Source: Cordilura impudica
Lineage: Eukaryota > Arthropoda > Insecta > Diptera > Scathophagidae
NCBI GenBank assembly: GCA_963682025.1
Contig: OY821517.1
Span: 225,921,205-225,985,204, forward strand
Direction of reading: 5' to 3'
Length of the DNA: 64,000 bases
Under the pieces are notes generated by a model. It saw only the letters and a program-made list of their open reading frames with translations. It was not told where the DNA came from and searched no databases. The position numbers and the translations under genes were made by a program. This document shows positions 1 to 11,357 of this stretch, piece by piece (positions within the stretch are counted from its first letter, which is position 1; each line of letters starts with the position of its first letter).

Positions 1-1158
1 GCTTATATCAAGGATAACCCCTAAAATAAGGAGGAAACGATCACTAGACTCTATAGGCTCTACATGGAAGTGGATAGCGGGTAACCCCGATCACCATGAC
101 CTAGAAATAATTAATGATGACTTACGAAATTTAACCGAAAGTAATAACAGACAGGTAATTATAAATAAATTACTAATTGAGAAGATAAATGAACAAAATC
201 TGAGAAGTAATCAAATAATGAAAGTTGTTAAAGATAATAAAAATATTAAATTGGAATTAAGTTTAAGAACGAAGTACCAATTAAGACTTATTAAAGAAGA
301 ATTGTTAAATATAGAATACGCCTTGCATTGGGCCAAATCTAATGTAGTAAATTCATTTATACTATCTAACATAGAAATAAAAACTATAGAAGAAATTGTT
401 AAGCACGAGGGAATACCCTATATAAATATCGAAGAAGAATTAGAATTCACAGACATTAATATAGCCGTAAACGGTTCAATGATTGTTTATATTTTAAGTT
501 TACCCACTACACAAAACGAAGAGTGTGAAACACTTATAATGGAATCTGTAAAATCTAATAATAAGATAACCAAAATTGAATATGAAAAAATCTTAAAATG
601 TAAAAGAAAGACTTTTGGAATTAAATCTTATTGTAAAAAATATAATAAGAAAAGTATTTATAATGAAAAAATTTAATAGAATTAAGTGAAAATAATTGCA
701 TAATTAAACTATTGAAAAGCCAATTGCCAAACTGCACACGCACTAATGCTGATCATGTAAACGATTTTGAAGAAATACAACCTGGAATACTTTTCCTTAA
801 TGACTACAATGGCACTGTACTGATTGATAATCAACCGCTTCAACTAACAGGCACCTTTATTATAAAGCATAATAATTCAACTATAAAACTACATGATAAG
901 GTATTTTATGTCCAAGAAATGACATACCTAGAACCACTACCAGCTATCTTACAGCAATCAACCGTAAAAGACCAGCTAGAAGAATTCCTTTCTCTCGAAA
1001 TGATTAAAGACCTTGAGATACGGAATAGAGATAAAATTGCAAATGCTGACCTGATCAATAAGATCAGCCTTACCCTTAACGCCAGCGTAACATTCACTGT
1101 TAAAATTTTCCGGCTTACCAAACTTCTTTTTCTTCGTTTCCCCTATCGCACCGGATAA
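1..1158 (+). pseudogene. env: Errantivirus env-like gene, 3' part (copy 1)
   Basis: This is the downstream part of an insect errantivirus (Ty3/gypsy) envelope-like gene; the start lies left of the window and base 1 corresponds to 25407 in copy 2. The furin-like basic cleavage site (RRKRS) is encoded near bases 32-46 and is followed by the fusion-subunit-like region seen in insect errantivirus and baculovirus F-type proteins. The frame ends at a stop around 674-676, and the rest of the protein continues in another frame from about 677 to 1158; the shift lies in an A-run near 665. The same shift is present in copy 2, so it is older than the duplication. The gene cannot make a full envelope protein. 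Confident of the family, less so of the exact 3' end. Confidence 0.85.
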
Positions 1159-1297
1159 CCGTTGGTGACGTTCGTCCTCAGACCCAACCGCCTCTGACGA
1201 CCTCTAAACCACTTTCAACACGCACATTCACTTGCCTTGATTTTTTTTAAACTCCACCGCTTGTCCTTATTTCCTAGTTCACAATTATAATGAATAG

Positions 1298-1938
1298 TTG
1301 AACTTTAAATCAGACTTCAGACAAGTTAAACAAAACACAACTTCAGCTGTTTTTCAAGGTTATAAACGTACGCCTTGCCTGCGTCAAAAACTTTTACAAT
1401 CATATCGCAGTTTTGGTAAAAAAAAAGCCATTTACTGCATCCAGACTGATAAAAGACGATTTAAAATTAAGCGTGTCATTTGGAACCATAAGCAGAAGGG
1501 TAAATGAAGTCGGTTTAAAGAATTTTTTTTGCAAAGCAGAAGCCACTGTTACGTCCCGCAAACATTAGAAAGCGATTGAACTTCGCTAAAAAGTATGTTA
1601 ACATGTCAAAAACATTTTGGGGTAAATTAATCTGGTCAGACGAGTCAAAATTTGAATTGAAAAATTAATAGCGTCGAAATGTGTAGTGTCAGCCTTCGCA
1701 AAACCTGAAGCCTAGAAACATAAACAATACTGTTAAGCATGGTGGAGGAAGCCTAATGATATTGAGGTGCTCTTCTTTCGTAGTGCTCAGGAAATGTGCT
1801 TGGGAGGACTTTATCTTTCAGCAGAATAATGATCCCAAGCAAACCAGTGAGGTCGCAAACAATTATTTAAGAGATAATAACATCGAAAAACTGGAATTGC
1901 CGCCACAGAGCCCGGATTTGAACCCTATATATTGCTAA
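1298..1938 (+). pseudogene. Tc1-like transposase remnant (copy 1)
   Basis: This is a decayed DD34E transposase of the Tc1 family. Pieces in different frames spell Tc1 signatures in the right order: an HTH-like stretch ending SRRVNEVGLK (about 1474-1518), the first catalytic Asp in WSDESKFEL (about 1632-1660), and the second Asp in QQNNDPKQTS followed by the PQSPDLNP box near 1900-1930. The third catalytic Glu, which follows SPDLNPIE in this family, is lost because the frame ends at TAA just after NPIYC. Several stops and frameshifts separate the pieces. I find no terminal inverted repeats. It lies between the errantivirus env and a BEL/Pao fragment, and may have removed the 3' LTR of the errantivirus. 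Confidence 0.8.
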
Positions 1939-2103
1939 ATATTTATTTGACGACTAAATTTGTAAGGGTTGCCAAAACTCATCATTTCATTTATTATTAT
2001 TTTTAATTATTTCTTATTTTATTTATTTATTTTTTTTTGATTTCAATTTGAGTCATAGTCACGTTCGAAAACTAGGTTGAAGACACCGCCTATTTAAAAC
2101 ACA

Positions 2104-2500
2104 TTGAGCAAAATCAGCCTCGCCTATCCTTCAATGTCTTCGAAGTCATCTCGACCGCTAATTGAGTCTCCACAAATTGGGGAGAAGCTGAAGAGAAAGG
2201 AAAATATGAAGAAGAAAAAACTTCTTTATCTACAACATTCTTTACCACATATGACAGTCTCTAATGCAGGTAGAGACAGTTTACATTTGGTATTTGAAGC
2301 AGCGACCAAGGTACGGGGTTTTTTTAAAATAAATATCTGTTACCAGGACCAGATCTTAACCAACAATTAATTGGCGTTATGTTAAAATTTCTTGAACATC
2401 TGATTTCAATATGTGGTGATATAAGGGAAATGTCTTTACAGGTGGCGATTCGTAAAGAAGACCAAGATTCTCAGCGGTTTTTAACAGAAAACATATATAT
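2104..2500 (+). pseudogene. BEL/Pao reverse transcriptase fragment (copy 1)
   Basis: This is a short fragment of a BEL/Pao polymerase distinct from the larger BEL element that follows. In one frame it reads LVFEAATKVRG (about 2285-2320), and in another PGPDLNQQLIGVMLKFLEH followed by CGDIREMSLQVAIRKEDQDSQRFL (about 2344-2490). These are the characteristic RT core words of BEL/Pao elements (FDAAAK.., PGPDL, GDIREMF.QV, EDQ..QRFLW). One frameshift near the T-run at 2320 separates them. The fragment stops just before the 5' LTR of the roo-like BEL element at 2535, which suggests that element inserted into it. The matching integrase end lies at 15191-16260. Confidence 0.7.
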
Positions 2501-2534
2501 CAACCGATTAGAAAATTTTTCATGACAAGAGTCA

Positions 2535-3285
2535 TGTTAATTCGTTCTGAATGCTTTTTTATTTTTTATAACAACTTAAATTATTTATATTCATTTCCCA
2601 CGCTTTTGTCATCAAAACGTGAGAACTGCTGCGTCTGCAAATTCACGGCTCACACGACATAAATAAAAGTTACACGTGCCTATATGAATTGACAGTCGCA
2701 GAAATTCTTATACTTATTTCTCACAAGCAAGTGTGAGAACTACTGCGTCTACAAATTCATGGCTCAAACGAAACAAATAAACGTTGCACTTGCCTCTATG
2801 AATTAGCAATCGCAGAAATTCTTATATATATTTCAAACAAACAAAAGCATGAGAACTACTGCGTCTGCAAATTCATGGCTCAAACAAAGCCTATAAACGT
2901 TACACGTGCCGATATGAATTAGCAGTCGCGGTAATGCAATTAATATCTTGGCATGAATATTTTTTGCCTTTTTGTTTTGTTTGCTATTTTATTTTATTTA
3001 CTTTTATTTTTATATACATACGTCTCACCTGTAATAATATTTAAATAGCATGAGTCCTTTAACAAAATACACATTAATATTTTGTCAATCAAAGAGGACA
3101 CATCTACCAATTTGTTTCTCCACGTTATCCTTGTGCACCACTTGGATAACTTCAACCAAAATCCTAATTATATTATCCTTGTGTACCTCTTGGATAATTT
3201 AACCCTAAATAACAAATGATTTGGTGAAACACCAAGTTATCCTTTTATTAATTAAGCAAGACATACGAGTTTTTGCCTTAATATA
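2535..3285 (+). mobile_element. 5' LTR of roo-like BEL element (copy 1)
   Basis: This is the 5' long terminal repeat of the BEL/Pao element. It starts TGTTAATTCG and is followed at 3287 by a primer-binding site. The 3' LTR at 10769 begins with the same stretch, with TG changed to TA. Both share the block around GTGAGAACTGCTGCGTCTGC and the AT-rich block at 2968-3090 (GCATGAGT end). The right edge is set only by the primer-binding site. It contains three tandem repeat units, whereas the 3' LTR has one. Confidence 0.7.
2600..2935 (+). repeat. Three ~115-bp tandem repeats in BEL 5' LTR (copy 1)
   Basis: The block running from GTGAGAACT through GCGTCTGCAAATTCA to ATGAATT and GTCGC is repeated three times. 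The GAGAAC word starts at about 2620, 2734 and 2850, giving a period of 114-116 bp. The units have diverged from one another, so the array is not recent. Confidence 0.85.
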
Positions 3286-3286
3286 T

Positions 3287-3304
3287 TGGCGACCGGGGCA
3301 TGAC
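3287..3304 (+). other. Primer-binding site of BEL element (copy 1)
   Basis: TGGCGACCGGGGCATGAC directly follows the LTR. It begins TGGCGACCG, as in insect LTR elements primed by tRNA-Arg. The exact tRNA needs an alignment against fly tRNAs. Confidence 0.55.
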
Positions 3305-3485
3305 TTGCAATCTTCGCATAGTTCAACCGAATGCTACAAGCCTTCAACCGCAAGCTACAAGCTTTCAACCCTAAGCTACAAGCGTCCAACCACAAGCTAC
3401 AAGCGCCCAGCCGAAATCACCAAACTTTCAGCACCAAGCTACAAGCATCAACCGCAAGCAGACCAAAGAAGTCAACGAAACTACC

Positions 3486-4771
3486 ATGGCAAGGACAGCA
3501 AAGCAAATTCTTCGCCAGCTGAACGAAACTGGGGAATCTACTGCCACCATTGTCCTAAATTTCACCAAGGACTCAGCCAGTCGGAAAACAGCAACCTATT
3601 ATCAAGATCGATTGTCCCGTATCAACAGCGGGGCTTAAAGGATTTAGACACATCCGATGAGTATTCACTTCCGACTACTACACTCGAATTCAGGCATTGG
3701 CAGTAAAGTACATAGAGATCATGGAACGTGAGCGTGGTACTCAAGGCCTAGAATCTGGTGGAAAAGAACTTGCTGATTCCAAATCTGCGAACACGGTTCA
3801 TCCAGTAGGTGCAGCTAATGCATCTGTCGTCACAGTTGGTCACGATGGACTGATCAGTCGGTCCCTTGGAAAAATGTCAGCTCTTACTCGACAGCTAGAA
3901 GACCTTCACCTCCAGGTCAAGATATTTCTTATTATGATGTAAAAAGGGGCATGCTCACCCAATTATGGCAGCAACTAGAAAGGCTCAATGATGAAGTGTT
4001 CGATAAATATCCCAACCCAGACATCGCAGGCCACGATTCAAGAATATATGTTCACCACCACCACTCAACCATAGAAACTATGGCGAGACCATCTGATCTA
4101 CCATTACCCACGGTCATCTCGCTGTTACTGCAGAAAATTATCAAGCTGTCTGGCAACTGCTGCAGGATCGGTATGACAACAAAAGAATAATAGTGGCAAT
4201 AGCGGTTCAACGACTACGTGACCAGCCATCTGGTGCATCCATATTAAGTGCTATTAAACGGTTGCACGATACAACGAAGGAATGTTTGGCAGCCCTCTCC
4301 AACATGGAGCTCAAAATTTCATCATAGGTTCCGCTCTTAATACACATACTATTTAAAAAGATGGACCAATCCGTTCATACTCAATATGAACAATCAATTT
4401 CCAACCCAGACGAGCTGCAAACAATTAGCCAATTTTTTACCTTCCTCGAGAATCATTTCCAAACTCTTGAGGGAATGGGATATAAAGAGAAAACCGTTTC
4501 TATTTACAAAACATGCGCACTTACTGCACAATCCCGACGCGATAACCGACGATACGTAGGGTGCAAGCAAGATTCTCATCCATTATATCGATGCAAGGAA
4601 TTCATCCAGTTAAGCCAAACAAACAGACTTAACCTGGTACGGAAGCATAAATTATGTGTTAACTACTTCAATAGTAACCATGTGACCAAAAGAGCACCAC
4701 TTAAGGCCGCTGGCGGAAATGTGGAAAAAGGCACCACACCCTGGTATATTTGGAACAAGTACCTGTGGTAA
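3486..4771 (+). pseudogene. gag: BEL/Pao gag, broken (copy 1)
   Basis: This is the capsid-nucleocapsid region of the roo-like BEL element. The ATG at 3486 opens a frame of 50 codons (MARTAKQILRQLNE...) that ends at TAA 3636. Later pieces in other frames include AENYQAVWQLLQDRYDNKRI (about 4125-4185), typical of the BEL gag domain DUF1759. The last piece, 4361-4771, carries the BEL nucleocapsid pattern C..C..H.L..C..F, with RLNLVRKHKLC after it. Two of the expected zinc-binding positions after that are replaced (NYF and KRAP instead of Cys), so the second knuckle is destroyed. Stops at 3636, 3940 and 4188 and several shifts make it non-functional. The 4361 segment begins with ATG here but GTG in copy 2. 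Confidence 0.8.
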
Positions 4772-7700
4772 ATTTTTTTCCAAGGAAACGCTGTAGGCCT
4801 AAAAATGAAACTGAGTCAACCAATGAAGCAGTTATGCTTAATAAACCCGCAACAGAAAATGCCATTTCACTCTTCAACACCCCAGCAGACGAAGCTGAAA
4901 GCATGGCAGTAAGTCCTGTAAGCAAAAGACCCTATGTTTTACTAGGAACAGCATAGGTAAAGGTCAAGTCGAATGGTTTGGAAACCGAATACAAGGCAAT
5001 TCTCGATTCGGGATCACAAGTCAATCTCAATGCAGAGAGATTAGTTACACGGCTTGGACTCCAAGCAAGGGCCACATCAATTTCAATCAACGGCATTGGA
5101 AAAAAACCGCTCCAAGGTTCGACATCGAGTCAACATTACTCTTCAATCCCGACTCAACAATTTTTCAACCCGGCTTGAGGCATTTGTATTACCACAAATA
5201 ACTGCTCCAAAACCCGCTCAACTGCTTACTATCGATCAGTGGTCGATTCCAAACAATATCGCATTGGCAGACCCAACCTTTAACCGTCCAGACAAAATCG
5301 ACATTTTGTTAGGGGCCGAATATTATCATCAACAACTTGCTACAAAATACAACTTTTTGCTGGATATTATCAGGGAAGGTAACTGGTGAACAACTATCAT
5401 CAGCAATAGACGGTGTCCTAACTGAAGAGGATACAATAAATATAGCTATTGAACGATTTTGGAAACTCGAGGAGATCGAAAGCAAACAGCAACAATTATC
5501 TCCTTATGACGCCCAATATGAGACACATTTTAATCAGCATACTACTCGTGACAAAGAAGGACAATTCGTAGTACGTCTTCCATTCAGTACTAAAACGTCT
5601 TCATCTGGATCTTCACCTAGTATTTCCTTTAACCGATTCCTCTCATTAGAACGCCAATTATCGAAAGACCCTGCACTGTAGGATCAATATGTGCAATTTA
5701 TGAAGGTGTATGAAACAATGGGGCCCATGACGAAAATTCAAATAGACGAAAAAGGGGTGCATAAATACTTTATCCCTCATCACTGCGTTTTACGACCTGA
5801 AAGCAGCACCACTAATATTAGGGTGTTCTTCGATGATTCAGCAAAAACAGTGTCAGGAATATTATTGAATGATATTTTGCATACTGGGCCACCACCGCAA
5901 AATGATCTGCTGACTGTTGTTCTGCGATTTCGACTGCAGCGTTTCGTGTTCACTACAGACAAAAAAAAATTTACCACCAAATAGTGATCCATCCCAAAGA
6001 CCGACAGTACCAGATCATCCTGTGGCGAACTAATTCTTCTGAACCCAACAGTTATTTTCAATTAAACACAGTTATATATGGCAGTAGGTCAGCGCCATAT
6101 CTGGCAATCAAATGCTTGAAGGAAAGAAGCCATGACAATACCATGCAATTTCCTTTAGCAGCCAGCTTCCCGGAAACGAGTTTTTATGTCGATGAAGAAT
6201 TATGTGGAGCCGATAGCCTGAACACAACTCTAGACACTCAACGCCAACTATATGTCATGGCTAAGTATGGGTTCCATTTAAGGAAGTGGTGCGCCAGTCA
6301 CACCCAACTGCTCCGCAACATTCCCAATGATGATCAAGAAGTCAATCTAGACTTCTCCACAGACGAAACGGATTTTACAAAAACGATAGGATTAGTGTGG
6401 CTACCCAAAGATGACCTACTTAAAATCAAGGTAAATATACAACCAATCAAGGATGTAACTAAAATGACAGTCACGTCGGATTTAGCGCGCTTTTTTGACC
6501 CACTCGGTCTACTGTCCCCAGTAGTCGTCAGAGCAAAAATGTTTGTCCAGGAACTATGGACCATGAATCTCTCATGGGAAGATGCTGTGCCGTCAGAACT
6601 TGATCCACGCTGGCGAAGTTTCCGCAATAATTTAAGTGAACTTGAAAACTTTCAGGCGCATCGGCATGTCTATAAGGGAGGTATTCCTAGTAAGACACAA
6701 CTTCATGTTTTCACAGATGCTTCCAAAAAGGCGTATGGAGCCGCAATACATGTCAGAACATTTTTACCAAATAAAACAGTCATCGTTTACTTCCTACGTG
6801 CGAAGTCTCCTATAGCTCCTCTCAAACAGCAAACGTTCCCAAGTTTGAAATTATGTGCTGCCCAGCTAGGTGCTAACTTGGCGCAAAGCTTAAGCTCAAC
6901 TTGGATATGAGTACAACGCCAACATTCTACTTATCCGACTCAAAAATGGTTTTAGCCTGGATAAATTCAAGAGCATCTTAATTTTATACATCTGTAGCAA
7001 ATCGAATTATTTCAATTCAAGAAAGCACTGTACCTGAGCAATGGCGGCATGTGAGTTCTAAAGATAACCCAGCAGACATCTCATCTAGAGATTTGGCTCG
7101 ACAATAGTTAAAACATACACTCCACTGGATGCATGGGCCATTCTTTCTCCATGCAGACGAGAAACATTGGCCTCCTACTTTTTGTTTAAGCTCTGACGTG
7201 ACGATAATTGAACATAAGCAAAAGTCTACAATTCACTGGTTGCTGTCAATAGTGAAACATTTCTGCATAGCATAAACCACAGAAATTCATTTAAAATGCT
7301 TCAACGAATTATGGGATACATCGTAAGATTTATCAATAACGTTAAAACTATTAAGGCAGAGCGGGAAACCCAGCGAACTCTGACAACTTTGAAACTTCAC
7401 GACGCGCTTGCCATCATTATTCGAATCACCCAACTGTATGCCTTCAAGGACGATATTAAGCACCTGCAAAAACAAGAGGAACTTAAGGCATCGAGTGAAA
7501 TTAAAAGCTTATCACCATTTTTGGATGACCATAAAATTCTAAGAGTTGGAGGTAGATTAGAAGCAACTACGTTATTTTTTAATGCCAAACATCCAATGTT
7601 ACTGCCCTATAACGACACAATCAGCAGACTAATCTTTGAGTCGATACATAAAAAAACCTACATTGTGGTCCTAGCGCATTCCTTGCAACCATAACATAAT

Positions 7701-8930
7701 GCTTTTGGCCCACCAAAGGCAAACACCTGGCTCAGGAAACTTCATAAATATGTCCAATGTGCAAGATCGAATCCAAAACTTTTTCAACAAATCATGGAAA
7801 ATTTAACAGAAAGAAGAGTAATGCTAGCAAGACCTGTTACACTACACCACAAATTTTCAAAAATTCTCATATCCTCGACATTTGTTACATCATTTCTATG
7901 TAGAATTTTCTGCTGAATTGAAATATGAAGTCAGATTGTCCAAACGTAGAAATGTTTTTGAGATATTGCAAAATTACCGTTTTTTTTGATTATAGAAAAA
8001 GCTGACCTCACTTTTTATTTAATATATTTAATATTTGTTAACCGCTTTTTATTGTATTTTTATCAAATGTTCTACTTGTTCTACTTTTGAACAATCTGAA
8101 TTCACATTTCGATTCAGCGGAAAATTCTACATAGAAATGATGTATCAAATATCGAGGATATTTTTTTTTGTTCAGTAGGGTTATAATGCAGGAGTTGACT
8201 ACTGTGGCCCAATATGGGTTCACTTTAAAACCAGAGGAAAATGACCCCAAAATGAGTACATTGCGGTTTTCTGTTGCTTTTCTATAAAAGCAGTTCATCT
8301 AGAATTAGTAACGGGCCTTAGAACTGATGCAGAGTTGTCAACTGCGTTGACAGTTTTCAAAAGCATTAATTTCCATTTTATTTCTCCTCGAGCCCCGCAT
8401 TTTGGGGGGCTGTGGGAAACTGCATTCAAATTCGCCAAAAGATTACTGGTTAAAAAAATAGCAAATGCATCTCTGACTTATGAAGAAATGGAAACCGTAA
8501 TAATAGAGGTCGAAGCGATCCTTAATTCGAGGTCAATTGCCCCATTGTCGAGCAATCCCAATGAAGAGGTTGTACTCATACCAGGCCATTTCCTGATTAG
8601 TGAACCTCTCACGGCACAAGTTGATGCAACTGCACAATCAACTTCAAAAACACTTGCCAATTGGTGGGAATTAGTGTCGCGAATAAAACATAAATTTTGG
8701 AACCGATGGTCACAGGAATACCTTAATGAACTTCAGCAGCGTAACAAATGGCAAACTAAGGCTCAAAATCTGTAGCAAGAGACCATAGTCATAAACAAGG
8801 ATAACTCACCGGTCGTGACGTGGCGTCTCGGAAAGTTATCCATAAATACCCTGGTCCAGATGGCGTCGCCAGAACAGCGGATGTCGCTTTCTAGCTCCTC
8901 TTCCCTTCTAATCACCAATAATGAAAGCTG
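4772..8930 (+). pseudogene. pol: BEL/Pao pol: protease, RT, RNase H, integrase, broken (copy 1)
   Basis: Domains appear in BEL order. Protease has AILDSGSQ near 4996. RT covers 5340-6660 with FFDDSAKTVSG and the catalytic box YVDE (about 6186) where YVDD is expected. RNase H has VFTDASKKAYGAA at 6710. The integrase N-terminal zinc region has LRVGGRLEA near 7540, the first catalytic Asp is in GVDYCGP near 8200, PRAPHFGGLWE lies near 8390-8425, and a DUF5641-like tail (WSQEYLNELQQRNKW, then KYPGPDGVARTADV in another frame) lies at 8708-8910. A foldback element splits integrase at 7869-8161. The stretch with the second integrase Asp is deleted near 8345. Specific to this copy are a TAG at 5679-5681 and a one-base loss in an A-run at 5961-5969. 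RT C-terminus to RNase H is open here (5984-6910). Confidence 0.85.
7869..8161. mobile_element. Foldback/MITE-like element inside BEL integrase (copy 1)
   Basis: About 75 bp at each end are inverted copies of one another. The left arm reads ATATCCTCGACATTTG onward, and the right arm ends with its complement at CGAGGATAT, with only a few mismatches. The centre, about 140 bp, is AT-rich and non-coding. A TA at 7870-7871 and another at 8159-8160 could be the target duplication of a Tc1/mariner-type non-autonomous element. The element separates the integrase zinc region from its first catalytic Asp, and its coding capacity is nil. Confidence 0.75.
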
Positions 8931-9024
8931 ACACTGAAATAGAACTTACCAACTCAATACGTAAAAGAAGCAGTTCACCCAGCGGTAAAACAAAGCGAAA
9001 CGCTGTACCCTAACTGCAACAAGC

Positions 9025-10660
9025 ATGCTGATGCTCCTAGCACTATTATTTCCATTAGTCATGTGCCAGCAAGTTGCTTACAAGCAGATGACGAGCAAGT
9101 CTGGCTTGCATTTGGAAAATATCAGTCAAGTTAAACCAAACATCGCAAGATGGAAACTTCTCATTTAGTTTGAACTGACACCTTTCTAAAAAGAAGTGCA
9201 ACTTTTAGTTAATGGAACCTCCGCCCTGAAAAAGGCCTGCAGTAACCCATCCCTCACCAATCAATTCGACGGACAACTCACTCATATCCAAAATCTCCAG
9301 AACGAAATGGAGGCCGGTCTAGAAGGTCTCACAAGAGGAAAGAAACGAGGGGCAATCGACATTGTTGGAAATGTCGCGAATTCCTTATTTGGCGTCCTTG
9401 ACTCAAAATATGCAGAGGAAATGACCAATGCCATCAAGAGTATAAAAACTAACGAAGTCTTCTTGCACAGTCTTCTGCGGAATCAAACGTCTTTTCTCGA
9501 TTCGACCCTTAATCTTATGAAGCAGTCTGAAAAACTTACGCAGACTAACTTCGAAAAACTCAACTTCAAAATCAGTAGTCTAATGAATCTCACACGCAAT
9601 GACAACAACCATCAATCATAGATCATCCTGTCTCTAAGCGTTCAATTACATATTGTTGCATATAATTTGCAAAAAATGCACGCATCCACGATCAACTTGT
9701 TAGTTGACACTTATCATAGTCGAATAAGCCCTATTCCACTGACGCAACAACAGTTTTCTGCTGAAGTTGATAACATAAAAAAACCTTCCAGCAGATCTAA
9801 CTCTCCCAGTCACAGATATCATTCATTTGTATGCTATAGTAACAGCTCACGCAGAAATTTCCAACCAGCACATTATCTGCACGTTGCTTATCCCACTAGC
9901 ACATCAAATTGGATATGATTTATTTTATAATACGCCAGTACTACAGCCAATAAATAATTCGTTAGTAGCGATCATACCAACATCCAAAAGGTGGCTTTTA
10001 CTGCTCATGGAAACGATTATTTCCCTATGGATAATACCAAAGACCTTGACCGCAATAAACTTGAGCATGATACCTTTTTAAGCCCGGACATTCAAGCTAC
10101 ACACTACAAGGGTTCTCCAATCTGTCGCTGTGAAATACATTTATTCAATAATTAATCTGACTCGAGTTGGAATATAGAATTTATAGCCAGCAATAACGTA
10201 TGGTACCAACTTTACAAAAAGAACCAGTGGCTGCTCGCAACTCAACATCAACTGAAATTCAGCACAGTTTACAATGGAGAAAGTAGTTCTCAATTTTTGG
10301 AGGGCACCGGCTTACTTACACTCCCAGCGGGATGCACAATGGAAAACGATGGGACCACCATATACGGTCACCAGACTATCACATCAATTTTATATCCATC
10401 ATATACAAGCAATGGAATATCGTTCTCCCATCTACTATAGAACGTGAACAAGCTGACACAACCCCTATTGAAAATCTTACACGGTTGCAAGCAGAAGTTA
10501 CGGCGCAACTACAGGATTTACCAGCAATAACAATAAATTATAAGGTTCACAGCTTGACTGGCTCTAATTTTGACACTGATAATTGTCCTGCTAGCCAAAC
10601 AAACCTTGAAACGGAGACTCAACACGCTGCCCGCTTGCCCACAACCGTCACCGAAGTCTA
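9025..10660 (+). pseudogene. env: env-like ORF3 of roo-like BEL element, broken (copy 1)
   Basis: This is an envelope-like gene downstream of BEL pol, as in roo. It starts with a hydrophobic signal-like N-terminus (MLMLLALLFPLVMC). A basic cleavage site is encoded near 9331 (RGKKRG), followed by a fusion-peptide-like segment (GNVANSLFGVLD) of the type shared by errantivirus env and baculovirus F proteins. A later segment has GTGLLTLPAGC (about 10302-10335), another env signature, and a hydrophobic anchor (LALILTLIIVLLA, about 10560-10600). In-frame stops lie at 9166, 9187 and 9619, with a frameshift in the A-run near 9780 and more beyond. The gene is dead, and the stops are also present in copy 2. 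Confidence 0.75.
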
Positions 10661-10768
10661 ACTGGAGCGTTTCCTTGGACCTAACACCTTAGCTCATCCC
10701 AGCATCTATCACCGAGGATCGTTCATTTGCACTTCCCATTTATGTCACCTACATTTTGGGCCGCAATA

Positions 10769-10997
10769 TATTAATTCGCTCTAAATTTTTTTTTTTATAA
10801 CGAAATAAAAACAATCTTTGTAGAATTAAAACTCAAATTGCTTATTAATTTCCCACGGTTTTGCCAAGCAAAAGGTGAGAACTGTTGCGTCTGCAAATTC
10901 ATGGCTCACGTGCCTATATGAATTAGAAGTCGCGGTCAAGAAATTAATATTTTAGCTACCGGTGGGAAAATGATGAACGATGTTTGGCATGCATATT
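10769..10997 (+). mobile_element. 3' LTR of BEL element, left part (copy 1)
   Basis: It starts TATTAATTCGCTC, matching TGTTAATTCGTTC of the 5' LTR, right after a GGGCCGC-containing purine-rich stretch of the kind that precedes BEL 3' LTRs. It has one unit of the ~115-bp repeat, with an internal deletion, and then TTGGCATGCATATTT, equivalent to 2950-2965. It is cut there by the DINE-like insertion and resumes at 15071. Confidence 0.7.
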
Positions 10998-11357
10998 TAT
11001 ACCCTATACCATTATGTGGTTAGGGTATAATGACTTTGTGCTGCTGTTTGTAACAACCAAAAAAATTTGACCTATACCCATCTTTTATTATACCGATCGA
11101 ATCAGAATCACTTTTTGAATCGATTTAACTATGTCCGTCCGTCCGTCTGTGTGTCCATGTAAACCTTGTAATCAAACTGCAAGGTCGCAACTATCTATCC
11201 TTTTTTATGAAATTTGGTATGTAAGCTTTCATTAGCTATGGGATGAACACTATTGAAATTGGTGAGAATCGGTCCATGTTCAGACCTAGCCTCCATACAA
11301 ATGACCCCCTATAAAATCGACGTAAATTGCCATAAGATTCAAATTGTCGTATAGATC
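10998..11357 (+). mobile_element. DINE-1-like element, 5' part (copy 1)
   Basis: It begins TATACCC and has an early self-complementary GGGTATA. The core carries GATCGAATCAGAATCAC, a GAATCGATTTAACTATGTCC block and GTCCGTCCGTCTGTGTG, the layout of the INE-1/DINE-1 core of flies. It is non-coding and derived from Helentron-type elements. It sits in the BEL 3' LTR and is itself interrupted at GATC (11354-11357) by the long-LTR Ty3/gypsy element. Confidence 0.75.

Noticed and set aside
1298..1507. 69-codon open frame as a small gene
   Set aside because: It is one frame of the decayed Tc1 transposase region.
2600..2935. Regularly spaced repeats that could suggest a CRISPR array
   Set aside because: Only three diverged ~115-bp units with no short identical repeats or unique spacers; they lie in a BEL LTR of an animal genome.
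8038..8298. 86-codon minus-strand frame
   Set aside because: Runs through the foldback element and antisense to integrase.
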